Below are positions 1 to 12,178 of a stretch of 64,000 nt of DNA, piece after piece (the first letter of the stretch is position 1; every line of letters starts with the position of its first letter). Where the stretch lies: the NCBI GenBank assembly GCA_029851415.1, contig CM056742.1, positions 14,735,736 to 14,799,735 of the forward strand. Reading direction: 5' to 3'. The position numbers were made by a program, and so were the translations under genes. This DNA comes from Eretmocerus hayati (lineage: Eukaryota; Arthropoda; Insecta; Hymenoptera; Aphelinidae). The notes beneath the pieces were generated by a model. It saw only the letters and a list, made by a program, of their open reading frames with translations, had not been told where the DNA came from and did no database searches.

Positions 1-2085
1 GAAGTGAAGATGGGAGAAGATAGGTGAGAGAAATAGAGAGAAAAAGAAGGAAGAATAGAGAGTAGGCAAAGTGTAATAGGCTTGCAAAAAACGGAGGGTC
101 CTACTCAGCGTAGAGTCGCCGAGAGAACCACTTGCGCTAAGAGCTAGGCACGGAAAAGGAGCGCCTTCAGGCGTCCGGTGCGAGTAAGCAGCAAGGTCGC
201 TTCACTCTGTCGAAGGTTTTTGGGGCATAATTCGCGAGGGCGGGAATGGTGGGATTGGGATGGGATGGGACGGATGCTCGGAGATTCTTCGCGTGGGAAA
301 CAGCTGATTCGGCGAGAGTGAGGACTTTGGTCTCACGCCGGATCTGAGCGTTTCTGACGTGCCAAGGGTAGCCAGTGACTGAGAACAGAATCTTGTTGAA
401 AGCTCCTTGGAGGGGTTTCAACCGTGAAGGGTCGACTGAGCCTCAGGTTGGTATGGCGTAGGTGCAGATACTTCGAATTATGGCGTTGAAAGTTCGAAGT
501 TTGGTGCGGGGCGAGATTTTCCGGTTCGCGAAATAGGGTTTCAGGGCGATGAAAGCCCCGTAAGCTTTCGCGCGAGTGTGCTTGACATGACGAGTCCATG
601 AGAAGTTCTCGTCGAAAGTTACGCCTAGGTACTTGGCAGACTTACTCCAAGGAATTTCGTGTGAGTTGATGCAGAAACCTTTGGTGGGGTATCTTCCTCA
701 TTGAGAGAAGATGATCCCGATCGACTTCGTCTCATTTATGGTGAGACGCCAAGTGTTGTACCAGTTCATAAGAGAGGGTGGGAAGCGGTTGATTTTCGAG
801 GGGCTGAATCGACTTGGGGTGTTGAGGAGATGAAGGCAACGTCATCGGCATAGAGGGCCATCAAGATGTCTGGATTTTGGGGCATGTCGTTACCGAAGAG
901 GTTGAAAATGGTAGGGGATAGAGGAGAACTTTGAGGGACCCCGACTGTGGTTCGTCGTGGCGAGGAGAGTGCAGTCCCGACTTTTACTCGGAAAGTCCAA
1001 TCAGAGAGGAAGGATCTGATGAGGCAAGTGAGATAGGGGGGGGGGGGGGTTGAGGTCGATCATCTTTTTGACCAACCCGTTCCGCCAAACTCTATCGAAG
1101 GCTTGTTGGGTATCGAGTAGGAGCATGGACGTATGCTACCTCTTGTTCATTTTCTCGGCTATGTACTCCGAGACTCTGAGCAATTGGTGGCCTGTGCTAT
1201 GATTGCGCCGGAAACCGTGCTGAAAGTCAGGTATGGCGTTTGATGATTCAAGGTGATCTTCGACTCGATCCAACACAATTGTCTCAGTCAATTTGCTGAA
1301 AGCGCACAGGAGGCTAACCGGGCGGTAGCTAGACGCCGCGGGGAGAGGTTTCCCTGGTTTGGGCAGACATACCACCGTGGCTTCTTTTCAGGCGGGGGGG
1401 GGGGGGGAAGTAGCTGAAACGCAAAATGGCGTTTATTATACTACAGGTCGCCGTAATGTGTTGGCGAGGGAGGATTTTGAGCACTCCGTTGCGGATCTGG
1501 TCACTGCGAGGTGCTTTCCGACTCTTCAGATTGCAGATGAGGTATCGGATCTCTCCTGGGTCCGTGGGTCGGATGTCGGGGTTGATGGGGGTAGGAAATT
1601 TCTGGACTTCTCTAGGAGGCTTGGGTTTGGGGAACACTGGGCTTCGATAGAGTCGGCAAAAATTTCAGCCTTCTCCTCGTCCAGTGAAAAAGATTGGTTG
1701 TCCTTCACTAAAGCTGGAAGGACCGTTTGCTGTTGCGAAGGGACTTGACGACTTTCCAAGCCGGTTTGTGGTTGATCTCGGCTTCCTCGAGGTATTTTTC
1801 GAAAGAAGCACTGCGGATCTCGGTGAGGCGCATATTGATCAGTCGTTGGAGAGCGTTGTCTTGAAAGGACTGAATCTGCTTCTAAACCAAAGATTGCGGT
1901 AATGGTTTTTCTCCGACAAATGTTCCGGGGCTTTTTGATGCCCGGAGCCTTTCTCAAGTTCTTTGATAGAGAGGGGGGGGCTGATTCGTCGGACACCCTG
2001 AATACCTAGAAAAGATACCCGATCAATAGCACGCCACACCTCCTTTTCACATTGAGCAGCCGTAATCATCAACCAACTTATCAGA
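1..2085 (-). mobile_element. Jockey-clade non-LTR retrotransposon, decayed and 5'-truncated
   Basis: Minus-strand translation gives, in order, a linker typical of Jockey ORF2 ahead of the reverse transcriptase, RT blocks, and a C-terminal segment with the PW-VRN and HPNP signatures of this clade. The apurinic endonuclease that should precede the RT is absent, so the copy is 5'-truncated near 2085. The 3' end lies beyond base 1 or in the roughly 160 non-coding bases there. G-runs at 1027-1040 and 1390-1398 (C-runs in the sense strand) coincide with reading-frame breaks. Local GC content is higher than in the flanking DNA, as expected for an inserted element. Element identity is well supported; exact ends are not. 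Confidence 0.85.
167..2072 (-). pseudogene. Jockey ORF2 relic (reverse transcriptase)
   Basis: This was an ORF2 polyprotein that reverse-transcribed element RNA at the target site. Visible pieces on the minus strand are: the pre-RT linker with an EKAEIFADS block (about 1640-1710); the start of RT with a NLKSRKAPRSDQI block (about 1490-1545); KPGKP and SYRPVSLL (about 1310-1370); a GFRRNHST block (about 1190-1215); QAFDRVW (about 1090-1110); GVPQSSPLSPTIFNLF (about 905-950); and the catalytic YADD at 841-852. The C-terminal PWHVRN and HPNP block lies at about 240-370. The blocks sit in different frames with stops between them, for example just downstream of 1136, so it cannot make a working enzyme. 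The usual G of the GVPQG motif is S here. No endonuclease domain is present. Confidence 0.85.
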
Positions 2086-4499
2086 AAGTCAGCACGCTGG
2101 GGTTGATTAGACCCAGATGGGATTGAAATTAGACTTAAACGGATTTCAGGAGAGAATGTAGAGAATTCGTCTGATCGCGAATTGAACGATGCGGATGAAA
2201 CGACATTTTTATGTGCTGTTATTTTTGTTCCCTCAAGTATCAGCTCACTTCATTTCACGTTAAGCCTCACTACCAGAAGTTGTAGATTCTCAAGGAAAAT
2301 TCGACAGAAGCGTTACATGAGTCGCTTTTCATCACTCATCGCTGGAAAACATTCATAGTCTTCCTAGATAAATAAGAATAAGATTCAATGCTGGAATGAT
2401 CAGCCAAACTAACAGACGAGGTGCACATTCAAGAGGAAAGCCTATATATCCATTTCAAAGCTCATAGTTTCCTCATGGCGTGTGGTCTTGGCCTTATCAC
2501 CTAAGCTATCCCGAAACACATCTCAGATAAGGTCAAAACTTGCGTGTCTAAAAGAGGGGCGCGCCTTAGCACTCACTATATTACTTTGGTTTGCGCTTGC
2601 CCACGCAACACGAATACTCGAATGCAGTTTAAAGCGCGCGAGCTTTACAAGAGCTGGACAATTAAAAGTTAACGTGGTCGTCGCACTGAATTCGAATTGT
2701 ATAATTTTCTTCAAATATCCTTTTACTTTGCGCCACCCCATTTGAAGATCGATTTTTACCTTCCACCCGACTCTGTGTCTAATCATATTTTAATGACAGG
2801 TGAGTATTTTCAGTCAATTTGAATTTTCTGCACGGCATGCATGAGTCGACAATGAATTGCACATTTATCGCATTCGTTGAACGGAGGGTAGTAATGAAAA
2901 ATTTTTACATGATGACTATGCGTGAGAAATTGGGCTCACATTGAACCTTGCTACGAATTTCTTGGGATTTTCGCGCTCTTTATAACATAATTCGACCATG
3001 TTTACTTAACACATGCATTGTGAGGTGGGTTTCTTTTAATTTTATTTAGTTCGTGAACTGGTCATCCTTATTCTACAGAAAACATCTGTATGGGGTTCAA
3101 CTATTCATTCACCCACTTGCTCATGTCCATGGCTCATATTTGTGCACTCATGAGTAGCGCATAGTGCGTTCCTGACTCTGCCTCTAGTGCAATCCATCTA
3201 CACCAGAGTGTGTAGGAGGCATGGTTATTAGTGGAATGGTTTTAAGACGAATGAATATATATCCTTGTACTGTAGACTATATTACGCGTATAGTTTTTAA
3301 CTAAAAGGGACCACACGAATACTCAACAGCCAATGATTCTATATCAAAAGGGCGCATCATGACTTTGAGTACCTGAGTACATGGCATGCGAAATTATCTT
3401 GATCAGACCCGGTTGGTCTATACCTTCGTGATTAACAGAAAAACGACTACTGGATTCAATGTTGAAATGCCTTTGACTGAACTAACACCATGATTCTTAC
3501 TCTGTGGCTTCGTTCACTCGTGATTTCGTTAGATTACTCGCCTATTTGACTTTTATATTATTTATCGAATAACTACCTCGAAGATGGGTATAATTCATCT
3601 CCACCTTTCGTGATGAAGCATTATCAATCTGAAGATGATAGTCTTTTTGGTCTATGGAGTGTAAAGACGAAACAAACCTTTTTCCGATCTTTAAGGACAA
3701 GATTTTGGAAGCTAATGGAATTTGCAAGTTACCATGGTACGAGAACCATATATCATCGACTTTTCAATTATAACACTTGTATCTGACAAGAGATAGGATG
3801 TGCTCATCATGAGCTCATTTGTACTCGATCTATTTGTTTACGTGAAAATTTTAGAAAACCTGACTCTCGAGAGGTCTACAAAACCAAGTAGATGATCGAC
3901 GACTCACACGACTCAAGAGCGATAGAGTTATTTTTCAATTCATTTGAATTATGAGTCGATAGCAGCATTGCATATGGATTCTTCTTTCCTATTGTTCTGA
4001 CGAAGCCAATGAGAGAATCTACTGAAAGATGGTTCCTTGAGCTCGGGTTGTATGAATCAAGGTATGAATTCTTCAAGATGACATTGGTAATATTCTGGAT
4101 TTGGTCGAACAACGATGTTTTATTGTTGTCTACACATTTCACCCGTAAAACATTATCGGGGCCTCCTATTATCAGGACTGAATAGTTCCTACACTATGAC
4201 GACTGCATAATTTTTTTATTTATCATACAGCACATGAATACATTTTGGGTTTGGATGTGTGGCCCATCAGAGACTAAACATCATTTGCAGTTGATTTAAC
4301 TCCGACAGTTGTCAAGTCAAATGTGTCATCTCATTTCATCTTGAAGAATAATGACTTTTATTAAGTCTTCCATAGATTTCTCGTTCCGTGACGAGCAACA
4401 GGAGCACGATTTTGTATCAGATCTTCGCATGAGACACAGAGATATATCAAGTTGATAATTCGAGAATGTACTTGCTCATTAAAAACGGTTGATTAACAT
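2086..4499. other. AT-rich intergenic DNA, no gene seen
   Basis: Short open frames occur in all frames but none shows a protein family signature or biased codon use. No repeats of note were found. Confidence 0.6.
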
Positions 4500-5640
4500 C
4501 GGATGGTGGGAACCAAGTTCAAGATTTTGATTGAAAGCAGTATCTATTTTTCGAAAAAACTTCTCCCCCGTACTACACTCAGCCCCAAACTCCTCGCGAA
4601 CAAAGAACGGACGCTCTCAAGCTGCACTTGGGTACTAATACACCTATTTATACGTCCAGTTTGTAAAATTGCATCACGCTTGGTGGTGTTAGTGCGGGCC
4701 CAAAAATGCATCGGGCCCTCAATGCATGCATCGCAGTTGTTCACTCGTGCGTATCCGGCTCAGAGAGAAGTCGAAAACCTCTGCTGAACTCTACTTGCCC
4801 CCCACCCCTCTCCTCTGATTTCGGCTCTCTGAGCCCTCCTACCCCCACCACTCTACCATCAGGCCCAAAAGTCGTGAGAGTGTGTATGTCGGGGTCCAAG
4901 ATATACAGCCGGATTAGTCCCTCCATTCAGGACCCGCTTCCTCTCGATATACCACATAGTAGGGCCCCAAGCCCCTTCCACCACCACCACCACTCAATAC
5001 AAGCATAGGCACGTTTTTTGCCCCCCCCCCCGGTCCCAAAAAATGCATCCGCGAAAGACGACGAAGATTTTGTTCATACAGTCAGGGCTCTATACTGATG
5101 CACCTCCTTTGCTTCATCCATTTCTATGTGTGTGTAGAGTGCATAACCGGCTCCTGAGAAATAATATATGAAGATAGGATGATGGGATGAGGGGGAGGGG
5201 GAGGCCCCGAAAATGCAACTCGACGTTCTTCTCCCACTTTTGGATTCTCCCTCTGTGCAATTCTGCTGGCCCTTTCTCTTATGTCCCCCTCTAGTTGCTA
5301 GGTCCACTTGCCCCCTTTCTCATGAGGCAAAAAGTTTACCATCGCGCCGCACCGCGAATAGAGACGGATGTACGATACCACAGCGTTGCCAATTTTCTTC
5401 CCGCAGAGCCCACGAATATATGCGTTTTTTTTTCGGCGTCGTCGTCGTCTTCGTCGTCGTTGTATTATATAGCCACAGGGACCTATAATATTGCTGCACA
5501 TGCACCTCTTTCGCACGTAATATAATACTTTGAGCGAATGCAGTTTTGAACCGTATATAGAAGCATTGAATGCACCTCAGGTTTTGGGTGCATATTATGC
5601 ACGTTGCAACAACGGGTTGGTAGACTGGGCTTCTCAAGGG
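4500..5640. other. TGCA- and GGCC-rich island
   Basis: This is a more GC-rich patch with repeated GGGCCCnAAAATGCA-like words (4698-4735, 5030-5050, 5203-5220), pyrimidine-rich stretches and a poly-C run at 5022-5031. The same vocabulary recurs at 6.9-7.7, 16.3-17.0 and 19.7-19.8 kb. It could be promoter, enhancer or 5'-exon sequence of a host gene, but I see no splice-consistent coding exon. Confidence 0.35.
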
Positions 5641-6899
5641 TAATAATGCACTGGTTTATGTACCTTATGTATACTTTCTATCGATTTTTTTTAAGGTGTA
5701 TATCCTTTTGGTTTGGATAGAATTTGGTTCTGTCAAACTAGTAGGAAGGTATTTTTCTTGCTCCCAAGGAGTATCTGGAAAGGTGGGTTAATAATTTACA
5801 ATTTTGAAAAAAAAGACTGATTGGAGAATAAATTTTTTTCGAGTTCATGAAAAGATCGATGAATTGATGGGGACAGTTTCAATTCCTACTCATATTGTGG
5901 ATGCAAAGAGATGATGAAAAATTCCCGGATTATATTATTCATCTCATGGTTTGAAGTTTATTTATGATGTGAACACCAAATCAATGAGCACTCTTGATAC
6001 TCCGACCCGTAGGAGAACATTTGGATAGAATTAGTCAATACAAAATATAATCAATTATAGAAATCAGTGGTTCGATCGAGCCATCCATGAATAGAGCTTG
6101 CCATGCGACTTGTAGGACTAATACCTGGTAATCTGGTGCATCCCATACATGTGCCTCTCTAATTCTATATGAATGCGCGGAATTTGCGAACGCTAAATCT
6201 GATTCGAGCATGTTTGGCGGTGGATTACTATTGATATCCAAAATGTATCATTATTATTGGAATCCCTACACGAATTCCTCTGACAAGAGAATAATTTTAT
6301 GAAAATCAGATGGAAATCAGTAAAAAATACTGGCATCAATCAACGTGCATCGAAACTCAATAATAGCACGTGGAACCTCGAAAATCAAACCTGTCATCCC
6401 CACTCAAAAATTTTATAAAAAATCAAAGCCTCAGCTTCCCATCAAAATCTACCCATCAGCAAAAGCACTCGAACATAATTTCACCTTCCTCCAAATTATC
6501 ACAAAAAGAAGCATATGTTGGTTTTTCAGTATTTTCAAACATCGAGCAGAGAAAGCTAAATGTCACATTTGCAAATACGACAGAAAGAGCCTCGGGTGCA
6601 ATCGTGCACCAAACAAAAATTATCTCTGTCTCTTCTTTTACCTCCCTCTTTATTCAACCAAACGAATAATATAATGAAACTGGCGTTTTTCCAAACAATT
6701 AATCATGATATCAAGCTCAATTATCCAAATGGATCACATGTTTGGGCCATGATAATTTTTCTCTCTTTGTTATAAAATGTATACCCGCATCCCAACAAAC
6801 CAACCACCCACCCACTCATAAAGTCTCACCCACATACAAATATCCACAATTGGTAAAAACGTATCTGAATTGAAGCAACATATACTCGCTTTAAAAAAA
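5641..6899. other. AT-rich intergenic DNA, no gene seen
   Basis: No supported coding region. The open frames at 6345-6775 overlap one another in several frames and read as lysine/serine-rich low-complexity translation. Confidence 0.55.
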
Positions 6900-7710
6900 A
6901 AGTGCATAGAATCTGGCAACACCGCTTATATGCATTTCGAAGATCCAAGATGACTTTACTGCACCGTGCAGATGTTCGTGTGTGCCAATCTCACTCATGT
7001 ACGTATGTGTGTGTGTGTGTGTGTGTTTTCTGTACAAGGGCCTGATGACCACGAGAGTATATTTTTTTTAGCCCCCCTACTGCATCTCTGAGAGAGCCAA
7101 AGACCGGTCTCAGCATCTCGGTGCAGTGCAGCGGCCTAAATGCAATTTATTTTCTGGGCCCCTATATGTATACCGAAACGTTCTCTATCCTATACTCTCT
7201 CCCTACTCATTCCTTTTTTTTTTATTTTTGCTCGTTCAAACTTTCTTTCTCCCATCTCTAACATAGGACAGGTCCATCCAGATTCATCCACTTGCAACTA
7301 AACTGCGAAACAGATAACCAATTCTCTTTTTCTGCGAAAAAATGTGCAAATCTATATCTTTCACATAATAAAATATAATATGAATATATGGGAATAATGC
7401 AGTCCACTATTGAAATTCGCGCACCCTAAAATGCACCGAAATGAAGTACACTACCACAGAAATCGAGTGTTTGGCAATGGTTTTCGTCTATAGAAGAAGT
7501 TTTGGCAAAAATTTTTTGTCCCTACGCTTCTGCAGAAATTTAATACTCTCACTTGTGTGCTGCTGCTGCTGCTGCAACGGCGTGCGAAAGCGTCCCGCGA
7601 CGATGAAAGACTCATATATATATATATATATGTATATGTTTGGTTTGAGATTGAGTGAGAGAGTTAAGAATTGTTCGCGACTGCAGCTGCTAAAATTTTG
7701 CATGTAATGC
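6900..7710. other. TGCA/GGCC island with (GT)n
   Basis: Contains a (GT)n run at 7005-7026, GCGGCCTAAATGCA at about 7130, AAAATGCACCG at about 7430, a (TGC)n run at about 7558-7577 and (TA)n at about 7615-7630. It shares words with the islands at 4.5, 16.3 and 19.7 kb. Possible regulatory DNA; no coding sequence is supported. Confidence 0.3.
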
Positions 7711-9159
7711 ATGTACTAGACACTATATGTATATATATCATCCATATTGTTGTCACGATTCAAAAATATGAGTTTGAAAAATGTCAAAAATTATTAGTGT
7801 TTTTAGTTGTCGGTCGAAGGTGTCAAATTTGAAGAATCGTGAAGAATAGTATGAATAATAATTTGTCCATTGACGTACGTGAAAAAAATAAGCGACATGG
7901 GGAGATGTGGAATAAACCGCATCAGAGATATTGCACTTCATTCAAAATTCTATTATGGTCAAGCGTCAAGCTGACAATAGGTTGAAGTTTCGGGTATCCG
8001 TGTTTTGTATAGGCATAAGTAATGATGTTTTCGTGCGAGAGAAGTATTAAGTATGCTTCTAAAATTCATATTGGCATTGAAGTTTGAAACTTTCTTTCTC
8101 TGTATTATCTCGCGTGGTATACAAAAATTGCAAAATAAAAAAAAATCTCATTAGAATAACGATTGTTTCGAAAGAAACATAAACAATAGCTTTTGTGCCT
8201 ATTATATTTCCTCGCTTTGACTTTCTCAAAGTAGCCACAGAGCGTCTGGACTCTTCAAGGTTGTACCCTAAGTTAACTAACCTAAAAAAAATTTTTTTCC
8301 TCTGATGCATAAACACTTTATCTTTCTCTTCATTTTCTGCATCTCACTCACCTATTTCGTTTACTATACATATTATATAGAAAACATGAACCAACGTAAA
8401 GTCATCTAATATATAATGTGAATGTAGTTTTGGTCAAAGGACAATATGTTTTAGTATCGACAATGAGCAGGTGGTGGGCAATTTGAAGGTGTCCAAGTCA
8501 CTTTGAAGATTGTTCTGCTAATACACATACTGGTGGGTTACGAAAGAATTTTTTTTTCTATGTATTCTCATTATAATACTATGGTTTGTTGTTTCGTAAC
8601 GCCTGAACAATAGACCGAACATACATACATGGAGAAGTGAAGTATGTGTGTGTATATATATATATAAGTTTGGATTTGTCTTCAACCGAGTGTGCGAAGT
8701 CGATGTTTATGGTTCAAAAGATCTTTTATTTGGAAGACCTGCTTCTCTGTGTACAATGGTTGAGAATGAGTTTGAAGACCCCCCTTTTTTGGAGCGACTG
8801 GCCCGATGACCAAGCTCAGATGAAAAAAAGTCTTGAAGAGAGACTGCATGCATGGGACTAGACATCAGTGAGACAGAAATTTAAATTCACAAGGCTAATA
8901 TGACGAAGTAGACGTTGCAATGGAAAAGAGAATAATTAATGACGGAAGTTCACATGTCACACAGATGCAGTTTTGCTAGGTTGACAAAAGTTTTAAGATG
9001 ACCGTTTAATTTTTTTGGGGAGGGGGGAGGCTGAACTTGCTTGGGGTATGATTTTGAGATTGTTGAAGTAGATAGACACTCAGTTTGTCACGTTTAATTT
9101 CTCAAGGAATCATCATTGAAGATAGTCTTAGGGATTACATATTTTTATTACATGACTGA
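7711..9159. other. AT-rich intergenic DNA, no gene seen
   Basis: Nothing recognisable. There is a short (TA)n-type run at 8648-8668. Confidence 0.55.
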
Positions 9160-9552
9160 ATGATGTTATTGCATGGTCGAGTGGACCCAGTTTATTTCAT
9201 TGATATTTTTGGTAGGAATGTAGATAAAGTATATGATTATATGGATGAAATTACGGTGATCATCTTTATGTCAATTATTATTTTTAGAATTGATCGTCCA
9301 AACTATTCGAAGCCAAATGAATTCAAAGTATTACAATTCGCTGTGGAATATAGAATATTGACATCATTGTTCAAGATGACCACTGTGACGGCAAACATCG
9401 CAATCGGATCCTGTGTGCGATGGACTCCACCGGTAGGATCCATTCAGTGGTATATTGATCAATGCCGTAAACTCCACTACGTCGAAAAGCCGGGAAAGTC
9501 AAAGGTTGACCTTTACGAAAAATTCATCCGCGATCAATTTCCAGGTCCCTAA
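9160..9552 (+). CDS. Possible small protein or exon, unknown
   Basis: An ATG-initiated 130-codon frame. The last 60 residues, from an internal methionine at about 9379 to the stop at 9552, read more like a real protein than anything else in the non-element part of the window: balanced composition, with tryptophan, proline and charged residues mixed (CVRWTPPVGS, WYIDQCRKLHY). The 5' half is AT-rich and hydrophobic and may be intron. A candidate splice acceptor (TTGTTCAAG) lies just before the internal ATG. I recognise no family. It could be the last exon of a host gene, a fragment of a transposon protein, or chance. It lies about 200 bases upstream of the hAT foldback. Confidence 0.25.
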   Translation: MMLLHGRVDPVYFIDIFGRNVDKVYDYMDEITVIIFMSIIIFRIDRPNYSKPNEFKVLQFAVEYRILTSLFKMTTVTANIAIGSCVRWTPPVGSIQWYIDQCRKLHYVEKPGKSKVDLYEKFIRDQFPGP

Positions 9553-9752
9553 GTGTCATTGTGAGAGTTTGAGAATGATTAATTCACTAGCATCTTTTGG
9601 ATGGGGCTTATGACTCAATGTGAGGATGCGCTTCGAGTAACAATTTTGAGCTCCACATCAGATGAAGTCACCAACTATTTGACCAGGTTGGTGTATTCTC
9701 ATTGTCTGTAAGTCCACCGTCTATGACCATGCATACTCATCTATGATCATAC

Positions 9753-9760
9753 ATGGACAG
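9753..9760. repeat. Target site duplication, left copy (ATGGACAG)
   Basis: The 8-bp word ATGGACAG sits immediately outside the left end of the foldback element and is repeated exactly on the right side. Confidence 0.9.
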
Positions 9761-10897
9761 TAGGGTGGGCCGAAAAATGACTTTTTTTGAGAATCGATAC
9801 GGGCTAGTGCGCAAAAGTTAGGTTTCTATATGTAGATGTGAAAAAACTTTTGCTGGGCGCTGAGAAATGAGATTTTAGGTTCGAGCAAGAGCCATCAAGC
9901 TTTTACCAAAATTAACGTAGATTTAAATAGGAATGTGCCTAATTCGGCACTTTTTTCTTCTTAACTTTGCTTGTTATTCTGATGCATCTGAACATTTTTG
10001 AACGTACCTTAGCTCATTTTGAAGCTTGTTCCAAAACCTACAAAATGAGCTAAAATACGTCCAATTTCGACTAATCCAAGCCAATCTATCTCAACTTTCC
10101 CAAAAAGTGATCATTATCAAAAATCCCAAAAATGGGGCGATTCTCCCTTCAAACTTTGCTTGTATTTCTGGTGCATCTAAACATTTTCCAACGTACTTTA
10201 GCTCATTTTAAAGCTTGTTCCAAAACCTACAAAATGAGCTCAAGTACGTCCAATTTCGACTAACCCGAGCCAATCTATCTCAACTTCTCCATTTCGAGTT
10301 TTGAAAAGAGTGAGGCGGGAGGGGGAAGTCGCTTATTTTTCGGATTTTTCAAAACTAATCACTTTTTAGAAAAATTGAGATAGATTGGCTCGGATTAGTC
10401 GAAATTGGACGTACTTTAGCTCATTTTGTAGGTTTTGGAACGAGCTTCAAAATGAGCTGAAGTACGTTGGAAAATGTTTAGATGCACCAGAAATACAAGC
10501 AAAGTTTGAAGGGAGAATCGCCCCATTTTTGGGATTTTTAATAATGATCACTTTTTGGGAAAGTTGAGATAGATTGGCTTGGATTAGTCAAATTTGGACG
10601 CACTTTAGCTCATTCTGTAGGTTTTGAAACAAGCTTCAAAATGAGCTAAGGTACGTTCAAAAATGTTCAGATGCACCAGAAATACAAGCAAAGTTAGGAA
10701 GAAAAAAGTACCGAATTAGGCACATTCCTATTTAAATCTACGTTAATTTTGATAAAAGCTTGATGGCTCTTGCTCGAACCTAAAATCTCATTTCTCAGCG
10801 CCCAGCAAAAGTTTTTTCACATCTACATATAGAAACCTAACTTTTGCGCACTAGCCCGTATCGATTCTCAAAAAAACTCATTTTTCGGCCCACCCTA
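9761..10897. mobile_element. hAT-type foldback DNA transposon (non-autonomous)
   Basis: A 1,137-bp element that is almost entirely one inverted repeat. The left arm (about 9761-10300) returns in reverse complement as the right arm (about 10350-10897), around a unique centre of about 45 bp with a GGCGGGAGGGGGAAG patch. Its termini are TAGGGTGGGCCG and the exact complement, which fits the YARNG start of hAT inverted termini, and it is flanked by perfect 8-bp duplications, the hAT size. Each arm also holds two diverged direct repeats of about 190 bp containing GTACxTTAGCTCATTTT, so the structure is an inverted array. No transposase is encoded; open frames inside are by-products of the palindrome. 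A transcript would fold into a hairpin of over 500 bp. Superfamily is inferred from duplication size and terminus only. Confidence 0.88.
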
Positions 10898-10905
10898 ATG
10901 GACAG
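10898..10905. repeat. Target site duplication, right copy (ATGGACAG)
   Basis: Exact match to the 8-bp word preceding the left end of the foldback element. Confidence 0.9.
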
Positions 10906-12007
10906 TCATCAGTATATCTGCAGACTTAATATATTTTTCTTGAAGCTCTAGAGGCCTATTCAAGTAAACTGAAGAATACGTATATTTTTTTTGCCCCAAA
11001 CAGTATGTAAAAAAATTTTCACGGAGTTTGAGCTCCCGCAGACCCTGGCCTCCCCTTGTAAGTGAGTTTTGTCCCAGAATAAACTCAATTTTCTAGACTA
11101 TTCCGGCTAATCACAACTGAATATCTATCGTTACTCAGAACGTTATTTTGTGCTTCCAAATGTTCCGAAATCCAGGCCTGTCGGAATCTGTTGGATTGCA
11201 ATATACTCTAGAATGAGCTCTAGTAGGAGTAAACTCTCTCAAGTAACTCCATGAGAACCATCGTGAGCGACTTTAATCTATGAGCCTGGGTGAATTATGA
11301 ATAGATAATAGTATAATACTATCGATGTGAGATCCAGCTGTTTTGCGCCCCGAGACTTACAGTAAAATATCCTCCATGCCTCAAAAAAAACCTGCCGAGC
11401 CAGGGACTTATGCTAATTCTTGGCCTTAGAGCGGATGAATGCCAATTTTCTATTCTTAATTGGGACTGAAAGAGGCGGTTTAGTTACTCTATGCTGAAAA
11501 ATGACTTCAGTTCTTACCCATTTATGGACAATGAGTGATTCAAATACCCCCAGTGTATTGTTCGATTTAGGAAATTTTCAATGTCAAGTGAGAATAAAAT
11601 GCAATTTAAACAACTCAATTAAAACGCATTTCAGATGTCTGCAAGATTATAAAAGTCAAAATTGCATAAGAGACACTGCACTTTTATTGCATACTGCACG
11701 CTTTTCTCTCGTGCATACATTCACTCTCTACTCTGCCTAAAAATAACCTGGACGTAATCGTCATATAAATGAAGATTGTATCACTGATTCCAGAAATCTC
11801 ATTCTCACAAAAAACTGCTGCACTCAGAGAATCGTAAAATGAACATAATGCAGTCTGCTCCGAATCAAGGACGATCATCTTTTATCCATGAAACTTATGA
11901 GGGCTGAAATACAAAAATCTGACAGTTCAAGAGACATTTTACAAAATACTGAAAGAATTTGCGGTAAGAATAGGCGGTATCCTTGAAGCAATATTATGAT
12001 TATTGCT
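10906..12007. other. AT-rich intergenic DNA, possible MITE remnant
   Basis: No gene seen. About 10985-11070 contains GTAAAAAAATTTTC and CCTCCCCTTGTAAGTG, resembling an end of the MITE family found at 31.07 and 39.99 kb. The rest is featureless. Confidence 0.4.
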
Positions 12008-12178
12008 TAGGGACCATCCATATATGTCTCCACGCTCTTGGGGGAAGGAGGGAGGGGTATCAGCCAAACGTGACAGACAACGTATGATAGGTTGAGTGTG
12101 ATGAAGGGAGTTGGGTGGGAGAGGGATGGGGGTCGAAATAGCCAATTTCAGTCTGACGTTATCTGTGGATGGACCCCT
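12008..12178. mobile_element. Short MITE with GGGACCATCCA termini
   Basis: About 171 bp bounded by TAGGGACCATCCA on the left and TGGATGGACCCC on the right, which are imperfect inverted complements. The interior has the GGGGGAAGGAGGGAGGGG and ACGTGACA-type words common in this class of insect MITE. Target duplications are not clear (TTGCT occurs near both ends). Related G-rich and GTGACA words occur at about 43.5-43.87 kb. Confidence 0.55.

Noticed and set aside
10026..10567. Two similar small open frames inside the foldback element
   Set aside because: They are by-products of the direct and inverted repeats within the element.
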